Assembly (NCBI RefSeq): GCF_002911015.1
Contig: NZ_KZ626861.1
Span: 1-64,000, forward strand
Source of the DNA: Streptomyces populi
Lineage (GTDB): Bacteria; Actinomycetota; Actinomycetes; Streptomycetales; Streptomycetaceae
DNA: 64,000 nt
Reading direction: 5' to 3'
Shown one piece after another: positions 1 through 6,969 of this stretch. Positions within the stretch are counted from its first letter, which is position 1; each line of letters starts with the position of its first letter. The notes below the pieces were generated by a model. It had not been told where the DNA came from, did no database searches, and saw nothing but the letters and a program-made list of their open reading frames with translations. The position numbers and the translations under genes were made by a program.

Positions 1-345
1 GCCCTGCTGCTCGCGTACGGCCTGCTGCTGACCTCCTGGCACGGGACGGCGCTGCCGTTCGCCGTCCTGTTCCTGCACGGCGGCTTCTACGCGGCGACGG
101 ACGGCGTGCTCATGGCCGCGGCCTCGGACAGCGTGCCCGGGGAACTGCGGTCGTCCGGGCTCGCGCTGGTCCAGACGGGCCAGGCGCTGGCCCGCTTCGT
201 CTGCTCGCTGGCCTTCGGCGCCGCCTGGACGGCGTGGGGCGACCGCACGGCGCTCACCGCGTCGGCCGTGGCGCTGGCCCTGTGCGCGCTGTTCTCGGTG
301 ATCCTGCGCCCCGTCCGCCGCACCTCCCCGGAAGGCCTCGTATGA
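1..345 (+). CDS. MFS transporter, C-terminal part (5' end outside window)
   Basis: An open frame enters the window at base 1 and stops at 343-345. The 114 visible residues are mostly hydrophobic helices with a short charged tail (RPVRRTSPEG), as in the last three or four membrane segments of a 12-helix major facilitator. The helix with SDSVPGELRSSGLALVQTGQ resembles the cytoplasmic loop and helix 11 of drug or sugar exporters. Its stop overlaps the next gene as ATGA, so the two are translationally coupled. The substrate cannot be inferred from this fragment. Confidence 0.75.
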   Translation, partial: ALLLAYGLLLTSWHGTALPFAVLFLHGGFYAATDGVLMAAASDSVPGELRSSGLALVQTGQALARFVCSLAFGAAWTAWGDRTALTASAVALALCALFSVILRPVRRTSPEGLV

Positions 346-1361
346 CGCTGCGAACCCGCATCCTGGTCCTGCTCTCGGCGCTGGTCGTCCTCGCGGGCGT
401 CGCGACCGCCTCCGTGCTGCACGCCTCGGCCCGCGCGGAGCGCAGGAACCAGGCACAGCCGGGCGGCCCGCGGGTCACCGCCGGTCCGGTCTCGCTGACC
501 GACTCGCGGCGGCTGGTGTTCCGGAACATGGCGTGGGGCCCGCACCGCGACGAGCTGACGTCCGTCCCGGCGTCCGACCCGTCGGGCCCGCGCACCGCGT
601 CCAGGGTCAAGTGCCTGCGCTTCCACGCCGCCTCGGGCACCGGGGTGTGCCTCCAGGCGGTGCGCGGCACGGTCCAGGACACCTACCGGGCGGTGATCCT
701 CGACGCCGGCCTGCACGTCAGGGCCCGCTACGACGTGCCCGGCATCCCGTCCCGCGCCCGCGTCTCGCCCAGCGGCCGGTACGCCGCCTGGACCGCGTTC
801 GTGGGCGGCGACTCCTACGCGGGCACGAACTTCTCCACCCGGGCGGCGATCGTCGACACCCGCACGGGGAGGCTGACGCCGTCCCTGGAGGCGTACCGCG
901 TGGTGAAGGACGGCAGGACCTACCGGTCGGCCGACGTCAACTTCTGGGGCGTCACCTTCACGGCCGACGACCGCGGGTTCTACGCGACGATGGCCACGCA
1001 CGGCACGACCTATCTCGTCCGCGGCGACCTGGCCGCCCGCACCGTCACCACCCTGCACACGAACGTCGAGTGCCCGTCCCTCTCCCCCGACGGCACCCGC
1101 ATCGCCTTCAAGAAACGCGTCGAGGGCCTTCCGAAGGACGCGCCCTGGCAGCTGTACGTCCTCGACCTGCGCACCGGGCACGAGACGGCGCTCGCCGAGC
1201 CGCGCAGCGTCGACGACCAGGTGGTCTGGCGCGACGACCACACCCTCGTCTACGCCCTCCCCGGCGACTACGGGGCCGACCTGTGGACCCTCCCGTCCGA
1301 CGGCACGGGACGGCCGCGGCGCGTCAGCACCGCGGCCGTGTCACCCGCGTACGTGCGCTAG
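342..1361 (+). CDS. Membrane-anchored TolB/PD40-like beta-propeller protein
   Basis: This is a 339-residue protein with an N-terminal membrane anchor or signal (residues about 6-26, LVLLSALVVLAG) followed by an extracytoplasmic domain. Repeats of the type SPSGRYAAW, TADDRGFY and SPDGTRIAFKK are typical of PD40/TolB-like propeller blades; the last blade ends in DLWTLPSDG. The start overlaps the MFS stop (ATGA), so it belongs to that operon. The family usually serves as a protein- or ligand-binding scaffold; no catalytic motif is visible. The exact role is unknown. Confidence 0.7.
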   Translation: MTLRTRILVLLSALVVLAGVATASVLHASARAERRNQAQPGGPRVTAGPVSLTDSRRLVFRNMAWGPHRDELTSVPASDPSGPRTASRVKCLRFHAASGTGVCLQAVRGTVQDTYRAVILDAGLHVRARYDVPGIPSRARVSPSGRYAAWTAFVGGDSYAGTNFSTRAAIVDTRTGRLTPSLEAYRVVKDGRTYRSADVNFWGVTFTADDRGFYATMATHGTTYLVRGDLAARTVTTLHTNVECPSLSPDGTRIAFKKRVEGLPKDAPWQLYVLDLRTGHETALAEPRSVDDQVVWRDDHTLVYALPGDYGADLWTLPSDGTGRPRRVSTAAVSPAYVR

Positions 1362-1390
1362 GTGGTGCCCCGGGGCCGGCGAGGACGACC

Positions 1391-1421
1391 GCGGGTCCAC
1401 GGTCAGTGACCGTGGACCCGC
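1391..1421. terminator. Bidirectional hairpin between convergent genes
   Basis: A perfect 15-bp inverted repeat (GCGGGTCCACGGTCA and its complement) centred on base 1406 lies between the PD40-like gene (+) and the glutamine synthetase gene (-), 30-35 bp from either stop. The few central bases would open as a small loop. This is a typical Streptomyces bidirectional terminator without a U tract. Confidence 0.7.
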
Positions 1422-1455
1422 GTACTGCGTCCCGCAAAGTACCGCTGACCAGCGC

Positions 1456-2817
1456 CTACAGCACCGGCAGGTTCTTCCGCAGCTCGAAGGCGGTGACCTC
1501 GCTGCGGTACTCCTCCCATTCCGCCTTCTTGTTGCGCAGGAAGAAGTCGAAGACGTGCTCGCCGAGGGTCTCCGCGACGAGTTCGCTGCGCTGCATGAGG
1601 GAGAGGGCCTCGCCGAGGTTCTGCGGGAGGGGCTCGATGCCCATCGCCCGGCGCTCGCCGTCGGAGAGGGCCCAGACGTCGTCGTCGGCGCCCGGCGGGA
1701 GCTCGTACCCCTCCTCGATGCCCTTCAGGCCCGCGGCCAGCAGCAGCGCGTAGGCGAGGTACGGGTTCGCGCCCGAGTCGATCGAGCGGACCTCGACCCG
1801 CGCGGAGCCGGTCTTGCCGGGCTTGTACATCGGGACGCGGACGAGGGCGGAGCGGTTGTTGTGGCCCCAGCAGATGTACGAGGGGGCCTCGCCGCCGGCT
1901 CCGGCGGTGCGCTCCGAGCCGCCCCAGATGCGCTTGTAGGAGTTGACCCACTGGTTGGTGATGGCGGAGATCTCCGCGGCGTGCCTCAGCAGGCCGGCGA
2001 TGAAGGAGCGGCCGACCTTGGAGAGCTGGTACTCCGAGCCGGACTCGTAGAACGCGTTGCGGTCGCCCTCGAAGAGGGAGAGGTGGGTGTGCATGCCGCT
2101 GCCCGGGTACTCCGAGAACGGCTTCGGCATGAAGGTGGCCTGGACGCCCTGCTCCAGCGCGACCTGCTTCATGATCAGCCGGAAGGTCATGATGTTGTCG
2201 GCCGTGGAGAGCGCGTCGGCGTAGCGCAGGTCGATCTCCTGCTGGCCGGGGGCGCCCTCGTGGTGGCTGAACTCGACCGAGATGCCCATCGACTCCAGCA
2301 TCGTGATGGCCTGGCGCCGGAAGTCCTGGCCGACGTTCTGCGGGGTGTGGTCGAAGTAGCCGGAATTGTCGGCCGGGGTGGGCCGCGAGCCGTCCAGCGG
2401 GCGGTCCTTCAGCAGGAAGAACTCGATCTCGGGGTGGGTGTAGAAGGTGAAGCCCAGGTCCGAGGTCTTGGCGAGGGCGCGCTTGAGGACGTAGCGCGGG
2501 TCCGCGAAGGACGGGGAGCCGTCCGGCATGAGAATGTCGCAGAACATGCGGGCCGTGCCGGGAGCCTCGGCGCGCCAGGGCAGCACCTGGAAGGTGCCCG
2601 GGTCCGGCTTGGCGATCATGTCGGACTCGTACACGCGGGCGAAGCCCTCGATGGCGGAACCGTCGAAGCCGATGCCCTCGTCGAAGGCCTGCTCCAGCTC
2701 GGCCGGGGCCACGGCCACCGACTTCAGGAAGCCGAGCACGTCCGTGAACCACAGACGTACGAACCGGATGTCACGCTCCTCCAGTGTCCGGAGCACGAAC
2801 TCCTGCTGCTTGTCCAT
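1456..2817 (-). CDS. glnA2: Glutamine synthetase-like ligase (GlnA2 type, probable gamma-glutamylpolyamine synthetase)
   Basis: The 453-residue protein is a full-length class I glutamine synthetase fold. Visible family signatures include FVRLWFTDVLG near the N terminus, FDGSAIEGF, the metal-ligand region HPEIEFFL, GSGMHTHLSLF, the ATP-binding segment around NPYLAYALLL and the GYELPP loop. The ATG at 2815-2817 is preceded by a GGAAGCGGAAG purine run. Placement near nadE and the exo/endonuclease gene matches S. coelicolor glnA2 (SCO2241), whose product has been assigned to gamma-glutamylation of polyamines rather than glutamine synthesis. The specific substrate is therefore inferred from orthology; the fold is certain. 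Confidence 0.88.
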   Translation of the reverse strand: MDKQQEFVLRTLEERDIRFVRLWFTDVLGFLKSVAVAPAELEQAFDEGIGFDGSAIEGFARVYESDMIAKPDPGTFQVLPWRAEAPGTARMFCDILMPDGSPSFADPRYVLKRALAKTSDLGFTFYTHPEIEFFLLKDRPLDGSRPTPADNSGYFDHTPQNVGQDFRRQAITMLESMGISVEFSHHEGAPGQQEIDLRYADALSTADNIMTFRLIMKQVALEQGVQATFMPKPFSEYPGSGMHTHLSLFEGDRNAFYESGSEYQLSKVGRSFIAGLLRHAAEISAITNQWVNSYKRIWGGSERTAGAGGEAPSYICWGHNNRSALVRVPMYKPGKTGSARVEVRSIDSGANPYLAYALLLAAGLKGIEEGYELPPGADDDVWALSDGERRAMGIEPLPQNLGEALSLMQRSELVAETLGEHVFDFFLRNKKAEWEEYRSEVTAFELRKNLPVL

Positions 2818-3144
2818 CTTCCGCTTCCACCCATCCTTGCTGGTCAGGCCGCCTGCTCCCACGCCGCGAAGACGATCGGCGCACCTGAGCATCCCACCAC
2901 AACACCATTTCATGCGCGTTGCGGACCATGATCGGCCGGGCGACCTCGGCCTGAACGCCTCGCGTACGGCAGGTGTCCTTCTCTGCCGCACATACTGCCT
3001 GCTCACCCACGCACCCGTAAGGGGCGGCCGGTACTCGCCCGTCCCCCGAGTTTTAATTTGCATCTCAAATGCAAGTTTGATTAGTGTGCGGCTCATGCGG
3101 AGGGGTGTAACCCACCGCTTCCGCCCCGGCCTTGAGGAGTCCCG
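2818..3144. promoter_or_regulatory. Divergent promoter region glnA2 / hmp
   Basis: This 327-bp gap separates the divergently transcribed glnA2 and hmp genes. It contains no convincing ORF. The hmp side holds an AT-rich palindrome (3055-3077, listed separately) and a GAGGAG ribosome site at 3134-3139, six bases before the hmp ATG. I could not assign a confident promoter for glnA2. Confidence 0.55.
3055..3077 (+). promoter_or_regulatory. Putative NsrR operator upstream of hmp
   Basis: An AT-rich palindrome with half sites TTTGCAT and ATGCAAG and a short centre lies 68 bp before the hmp start. Read on the minus strand it shares TTGnAnnnGAGATGC with the site just upstream of nsrR (5017-5040). 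NsrR in S. coelicolor recognises AT-rich inverted repeats of this size at hmp and nsrR promoters. Assignment to NsrR is by position, symmetry and the shared motif. Confidence 0.65.
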
Positions 3145-4347
3145 ATGCTGTCCGAACAATCCGCCGTCACCGTGCGCGCGACCCTCCCCGTCGTCGGCGC
3201 CGCCATCGGCGAGATCACCGAGCGCTTCTACGCCGGACTGTTCACCGCCCACCCCGAGCTGCTCCGCGACCTGTTCAACCGCGGCAACCAGGCCGCGGGC
3301 ACCCAGCGCCAGGCGCTCGCGGGGTCCATCGCCGGCTTCGCCACCTACCTGGTCGACCACCCCGACGAGCGGCCCGACGCGATGCTGAGCCGCATCGCCC
3401 ACAAGCACGCCTCCCTGGGCGTCACGCCCGAGCAGTACAAGGTCGTGCACGAGCACCTCTTCGCCGCCATCGTCGCGGTGCTCGGCGACGCGGTCACCGC
3501 GGAGGTCGCCGCCGCCTGGGACGAGGTGTACTGGCTCATGGCGAACGCCCTGATCGCCCTCGAGAAGCACCTGTACGACGAGAACGCCGACGACGGGGCC
3601 CTGCACCCCTGGGTGGTCACCGAGCGCGTCGAGGAGACCGCCGACGTCGCCACCTTCCGGATCCGCCCGGCCGACGGCGCGCCCCTGCCGGACTTCCGCG
3701 CGGGCCAGTACGTCTCCGTCGGCGTCGAACTCCCGGACGGCGCCCGCCAGATCCGCCAGTACAGCCTCTCCAGCGCGCCCGGCTCCCCGGTGCGCCAGAT
3801 CAGCGTCAAGCGGGTCCGCGCCGACGAGAACGGTGCGACGAGCCCCGAGGGCGAGGTCTCCGCCCATCTGCACGCGCACGTCCGCGAGGGCAGCGTCCTC
3901 CAGGTCTCGGCGCCCTACGGCGACCTGGTCCTCGACGACACGGACGCCCCGCTCCTGCTCGCCTCGGCGGGCATCGGCGTCACCCCGATGATCGCCATGC
4001 TGGAGCAGCTGTCGCTCTCCGGCCACAAGGCGCCCGTCACCGTGGTGCACGCCGACCGCTCCCCCGCCGAGCACGCGCTGCGCGCCGAGCACGAGGCGTT
4101 CGCGGGCAAACTCCCCGACGCCGAGACCCACTTCTGGTACGAGCGGCCCGAGCCGGGCCACCCCGCCGAGCGGACCGGCCTGGTCGACCTCTCCGGGGTG
4201 ACCGTCCGTCCGGGCACGCACGCCTACCTGTGCGGACCGCTGCCCTTCATGCGCGCGGTACGGACCCAGCTCCTCGCGAAGGGCGTGCCCGCCTCCGACA
4301 TCCACTACGAGGTGTTCGGACCGGACCTCTGGCTGGCCCAGGACTGA
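3145..4347 (+). CDS. hmp: Flavohemoprotein, nitric oxide dioxygenase
   Basis: The 400-residue protein has the three-part flavohemoglobin layout: globin domain (about 1-140, with ERFYAGLFTAHPEL and the proximal-histidine region AHKHASLGV), FAD domain (about 150-255, with RQYSLSS) and NAD domain (about 265-400, with ASAGIGVTPMIAML and YLCGPLPFM). Such enzymes oxidise nitric oxide to nitrate with O2 and NAD(P)H in the cytoplasm. GAGGAG precedes the ATG by five bases. The convergent nsrR gene and the matching upstream palindromes indicate NO-responsive control. Length is normal for the family. Confidence 0.95.
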   Translation: MLSEQSAVTVRATLPVVGAAIGEITERFYAGLFTAHPELLRDLFNRGNQAAGTQRQALAGSIAGFATYLVDHPDERPDAMLSRIAHKHASLGVTPEQYKVVHEHLFAAIVAVLGDAVTAEVAAAWDEVYWLMANALIALEKHLYDENADDGALHPWVVTERVEETADVATFRIRPADGAPLPDFRAGQYVSVGVELPDGARQIRQYSLSSAPGSPVRQISVKRVRADENGATSPEGEVSAHLHAHVREGSVLQVSAPYGDLVLDDTDAPLLLASAGIGVTPMIAMLEQLSLSGHKAPVTVVHADRSPAEHALRAEHEAFAGKLPDAETHFWYERPEPGHPAERTGLVDLSGVTVRPGTHAYLCGPLPFMRAVRTQLLAKGVPASDIHYEVFGPDLWLAQD

Positions 4348-4358
4348 CGAGGCGGCCG

Positions 4359-4390
4359 AAGCGGGGCCCGGTGCGCGCCGGGCCCCGCTT
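4359..4390. terminator. Terminator hairpin after hmp
   Basis: A perfect 13-bp stem (AAGCGGGGCCCGG with its complement) and a 6-nt loop begins 12 bp after the hmp stop. It can serve hmp, and is oriented so that it could also stop transcription of nsrR. Confidence 0.75.
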
Positions 4391-4392
4391 CC

Positions 4393-4456
4393 CGGTTCCC
4401 GGCCGGACGGCGGTACACGGCGGTCGGTTCCCGGCCGGACGGCGGTACGCGGCGGC
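4393..4456. repeat. Tandem 32-bp repeat, two copies
   Basis: Two adjacent 32-bp units beginning CGGTTCCCGGCCGGACGG differ at only about two positions (4393-4424 and 4425-4456). They lie in the non-coding stretch between hmp and nsrR. A second short GACCGGACCGGGTCC-type repeat follows at about 4533-4565. No function is apparent. Confidence 0.6.
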
Positions 4457-4565
4457 CGCGGGGCCGCCGGCTCCACTAGGGCCGCGGGCCCCTGCCTCCG
4501 CCTCCGCTCCAGGGACGCCGCCCGGACCGGACCCGACCGGACCGGGTCCGACCGGACCGGGTCCG

Positions 4566-5000
4566 TCACGGCCTGCGGCTGATGCCCAACAGCACGGGCC
4601 CGGTCGGCTCGGCGACGACGTCGGCGATGGTCAGCGGGTCCAGAGAGGCGTAGAAGGCCTCCTGGGCCCGCCGCAGCGCACCCCTCAGCCGGCACGCGGA
4701 GACGAGCGGGCACGGGGTGTCGCCCTCGCACTCGACGACGTCGCCCTCCCCCTCGAAGGAGCGCACGATCGCGCCGACGGACTCCCCGCGCCCCTTCTCG
4801 GTGAGCGTGAGGCCGCCTCCCCTGCCGCGCCGGGCGTCGAGCAGCCCGAGGTGCTGGAGTTCGGCGACGACCTTGGCGGTGTGCGTGTAGGGGACCTCCA
4901 TGTCGGCCGCGACCTCGCGCGTGGTGGGCGTCGAGTCGCCGACGACGGCCAGTCGCATCAGGACGCGAAGGGCCAGGTCGGTGGAGCGCAGCAACCGCAT
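4566..5000 (-). CDS. nsrR: Rrf2-family Fe-S nitric-oxide sensor repressor NsrR
   Basis: The 144-residue protein starts at the family start MRLLRSTDLALR; an upstream in-frame TTG would add 12 residues not typical of the family. A winged helix spans about residues 10-65 (VPYTHTAKVVAELQHLGL, RRGRGGGLTLT). The cluster ligands of the S. coelicolor protein are conserved: Cys91, Cys97 and Cys103 (VECEGDTPCPLVSAC) and Asp8. NsrR binds DNA with an intact [4Fe-4S] cluster and loses binding on reaction with NO. It converges on hmp, its classical target, and has its own palindromic site at 5017-5040, implying autoregulation. Confidence 0.9.
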   Translation of the reverse strand: MRLLRSTDLALRVLMRLAVVGDSTPTTREVAADMEVPYTHTAKVVAELQHLGLLDARRGRGGGLTLTEKGRGESVGAIVRSFEGEGDVVECEGDTPCPLVSACRLRGALRRAQEAFYASLDPLTIADVVAEPTGPVLLGISRRP

Positions 5001-5016
5001 GACCGACAGGGTAGGT

Positions 5017-5040
5017 AATGCGCATCTCCGGTTCAAATTT
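5017..5040 (-). promoter_or_regulatory. Putative NsrR operator upstream of nsrR
   Basis: The stretch AAATTTGAACC...GATGCGCATT on the minus strand ends 17 bases before the nsrR start and matches the hmp site over TTGnAnnnGAGATGC. It would overlap the nsrR promoter, as expected for autorepression. Confidence 0.55.
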
Positions 5041-5251
5041 TCTCTCCGGGCCCCGTCCGGCCCCCTTCCCCTCCGCCGCCGGCACGCGTCCGCCGCCCGC
5101 CTCCGCCCGCCCGTGTCCGCCCGCCCGCGTCAACCCTCTTTCCGGCATCACCCGCACACTCCGGGCCAATCCCGTGCCCTCCCTGCCATGTCCCCCTCTT
5201 CCCGTTTACGATCAGCGGACCCGACCGCCCCATCCCCCATAAGGACTCACC

Positions 5252-5923
5252 ATGGGTTCCGCCAAGAACACCAGCACCGGATCGCGCAAGGAGCGCATCG
5301 AAGAGCTGCGCCGCGCCGAGCGCGCCCGCGAGCGGCGCAACCGGTTCCTCGTGATCGCGGCCAGTACGGTCGCCGTCGCCGGCCTCGTGGCCGGTGGTGT
5401 CGCGATCGCCCGGTCGCAGTCGGACGACGGCGGGAAGGACACGGCGAGCGACTCGAAGCAGGCGTCGGGGCATTTCGTCACGGGCGCGGACGGGGTGAAG
5501 AGCTGGAAGGGCACGCTGGCGCGCAACCACGTCTCGAAGACCGTGGCGTACGCGATGGAGCCGCCGGTCGGCGGTGACCACAACCAGGTCTGGATGAACT
5601 GCAACGGCGACGTCTACCCCAAGGCCGTGAACAACATGAACGCCGTGCACTCCCTGGAGCACGGCGCCGTCTGGGTGACGTACAACAGCAAGGCGTCCGA
5701 AGCCGACGTGAAGGCGCTCGCGGCCAAGGTCAGGAAGACCCCGTACACGCTGATGAGCCCGGTCGAGGACCAGAAGGACCCGATCATGCTGAGCGCCTGG
5801 GGCAAGCAGCGCACGGTGACCGGCGCGGACGACAAGAACGTCGACGCGTTCCTCTCCGAGTTCGTGCAGGGCAAGCAGACCCCCGAGCCGGGCGCGGCCT
5901 GCACCAACGGCCTGACCCAGTGA
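5252..5923 (+). CDS. DUF3105 membrane-anchored protein
   Basis: The 223-residue protein has a charged cytoplasmic N terminus (KERIEELRRAERARERRNR), one membrane helix (about 30-50) and an extracytoplasmic DUF3105 domain. Conserved family features visible are Cys117 in WMNCNGDVY and the HSLEHG motif (His133, His137), which look like metal- or heme-ligand material. A TTTACGAT sequence at 5205-5212 is a plausible -10 region and AAGGAC precedes the ATG. It overlaps the DUF305 gene as GTGA. The family function is unknown; the partner suggests metal handling. Confidence 0.8.
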   Translation: MGSAKNTSTGSRKERIEELRRAERARERRNRFLVIAASTVAVAGLVAGGVAIARSQSDDGGKDTASDSKQASGHFVTGADGVKSWKGTLARNHVSKTVAYAMEPPVGGDHNQVWMNCNGDVYPKAVNNMNAVHSLEHGAVWVTYNSKASEADVKALAAKVRKTPYTLMSPVEDQKDPIMLSAWGKQRTVTGADDKNVDAFLSEFVQGKQTPEPGAACTNGLTQ

Positions 5924-6549
5924 GGCACGTGGGGTGGATCGCGGGTGCCGCGGCGACCGTGCTCGTCACGGCCGGGGCGATCACGTACGCGGTCGCCGAC
6001 GGGGACGACTCCGGCTCCGGGACGCGGACGCCCGCCGCCGGCTCCGCGGACGCGGGCTTCGCCCGGGACATGGCGGTCCACCACCAGCAGGCCGTCGAGA
6101 TGTCGTACATCGTGCGGGACCGCACGAAGGACGTGGAGGTGCGGCGCCTCGCGTACGACATCGCGCAGACGCAGGCCAACCAGCGCGGCATGCTGCTCGG
6201 CTGGCTCGACCTGTGGGAGCTGCCGAAGGTGTCCCCGGACCCGCCGATGACCTGGATGGGCATGGGTGACATGGCGTCCGGCAAGGACGGTTCGCTGATG
6301 CCGGGCATGGCCACGAACGCGGAGATGAAGCGGCTCGGCACGCTGAACGGGAAGCAGGCCGAGGTCTTCTACCTCCAGTTGATGACCGACCACCACAAGG
6401 GCGGCATCCACATGGCCGAGGGCTGTGTCGCCAAGTGCACCGTCGGCGTGGAGAAGCGGCTCGCGCAGGGCATGGTCGACGCCCAGCAGTCGGAGATCAC
6501 GTTGATGGCCGACATGCTGAAGGCGCGGGGCGCGAAGGCGCGCGACTAG
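5920..6549 (+). CDS. DUF305 family exported metal-binding-like protein
   Basis: The GTG start overlaps the stop of the DUF3105 gene. The 209 residues comprise an N-terminal membrane anchor or signal (about 5-25) and a DUF305 ferritin-like four-helix domain. The two diagnostic motifs are MAVHHQQAVEMS (His54, His55) and MTDHHKGGIHMAE (His158, His159, His164), with methionine-rich turns (WMGMGDMASG) between them. Some DUF305 proteins bind copper, for example cyanobacterial CopM. I infer a periplasmic metal-binding role for the pair; the metal is not shown by sequence. Confidence 0.82.
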   Translation: MRHVGWIAGAAATVLVTAGAITYAVADGDDSGSGTRTPAAGSADAGFARDMAVHHQQAVEMSYIVRDRTKDVEVRRLAYDIAQTQANQRGMLLGWLDLWELPKVSPDPPMTWMGMGDMASGKDGSLMPGMATNAEMKRLGTLNGKQAEVFYLQLMTDHHKGGIHMAEGCVAKCTVGVEKRLAQGMVDAQQSEITLMADMLKARGAKARD

Positions 6550-6582
6550 CCGGCGCGGGGCCGACGGCCCGGCAGACGGAGC

Positions 6583-6636
6583 GACGGAGGAGCGGGACGG
6601 GTCCAAGGTGCCTTGGACCCGTCCCGCTCCTCCGTC
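6583..6636. terminator. Very long perfect hairpin after DUF305 gene
   Basis: Arms of 26 bp (6583-6608 and 6611-6636, starting GACGGAGGAGCGGGACGG) are exactly complementary around a TG centre, 33 bp after the stop codon. It is the longest perfect stem in the window and should be a strong transcription terminator or mRNA 3'-end stabiliser. Confidence 0.75.
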
Positions 6637-6969
6637 TCCCGCCCCGCCCCGGTTCCGCCCCGCCCAGGTCCCGTTCCGCGGCAAGGGACTCGATCCGCTC
6701 ACAGAAGCCCGCCACCCCTTTACAGCGCCCCGATCGGGATCGAGGGAAAACCCTCGAATATGCGCGAGGGTGCACATCAAACCGCCCCAAATGGCCGCCA
6801 ATTGCCGCCACTTGGTCTTTCCTTGGGTTGTTCATTCCCCTGGCATGAACGGTTCACCGTAAGAGTGGCCCCCATCTGTGATCCATTCCTCACGCTCCGG
6901 CAGGACGTGGGGCTTTCGCGTGGATCACCGCAACCACTACATGCGACGAATCGCATCGCAGGGGGTTCT
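6637..6969 (+). promoter_or_regulatory. Leader and promoter region of the sedolisin gene
   Basis: This 333-bp stretch has no convincing ORF; a reading frame open in phase with the protease lacks a signal peptide and coding bias. It contains a hairpin TCGAGGG-AAAA-CCCTCGA (6740-6757) followed by another CGAGGG at 6765-6770, and a short palindrome TGAACGGTTCA at 6846-6856. The region is clearly lower in GC than its surroundings, as expected for a regulated promoter. Confidence 0.5.

Noticed and set aside
1456..5169. A continuous 1237-codon minus-strand frame
   Set aside because: Only its 3' third (the glutamine synthetase homologue) is coding; the rest runs antisense to hmp and through intergenic repeats, a common artefact at very high GC.
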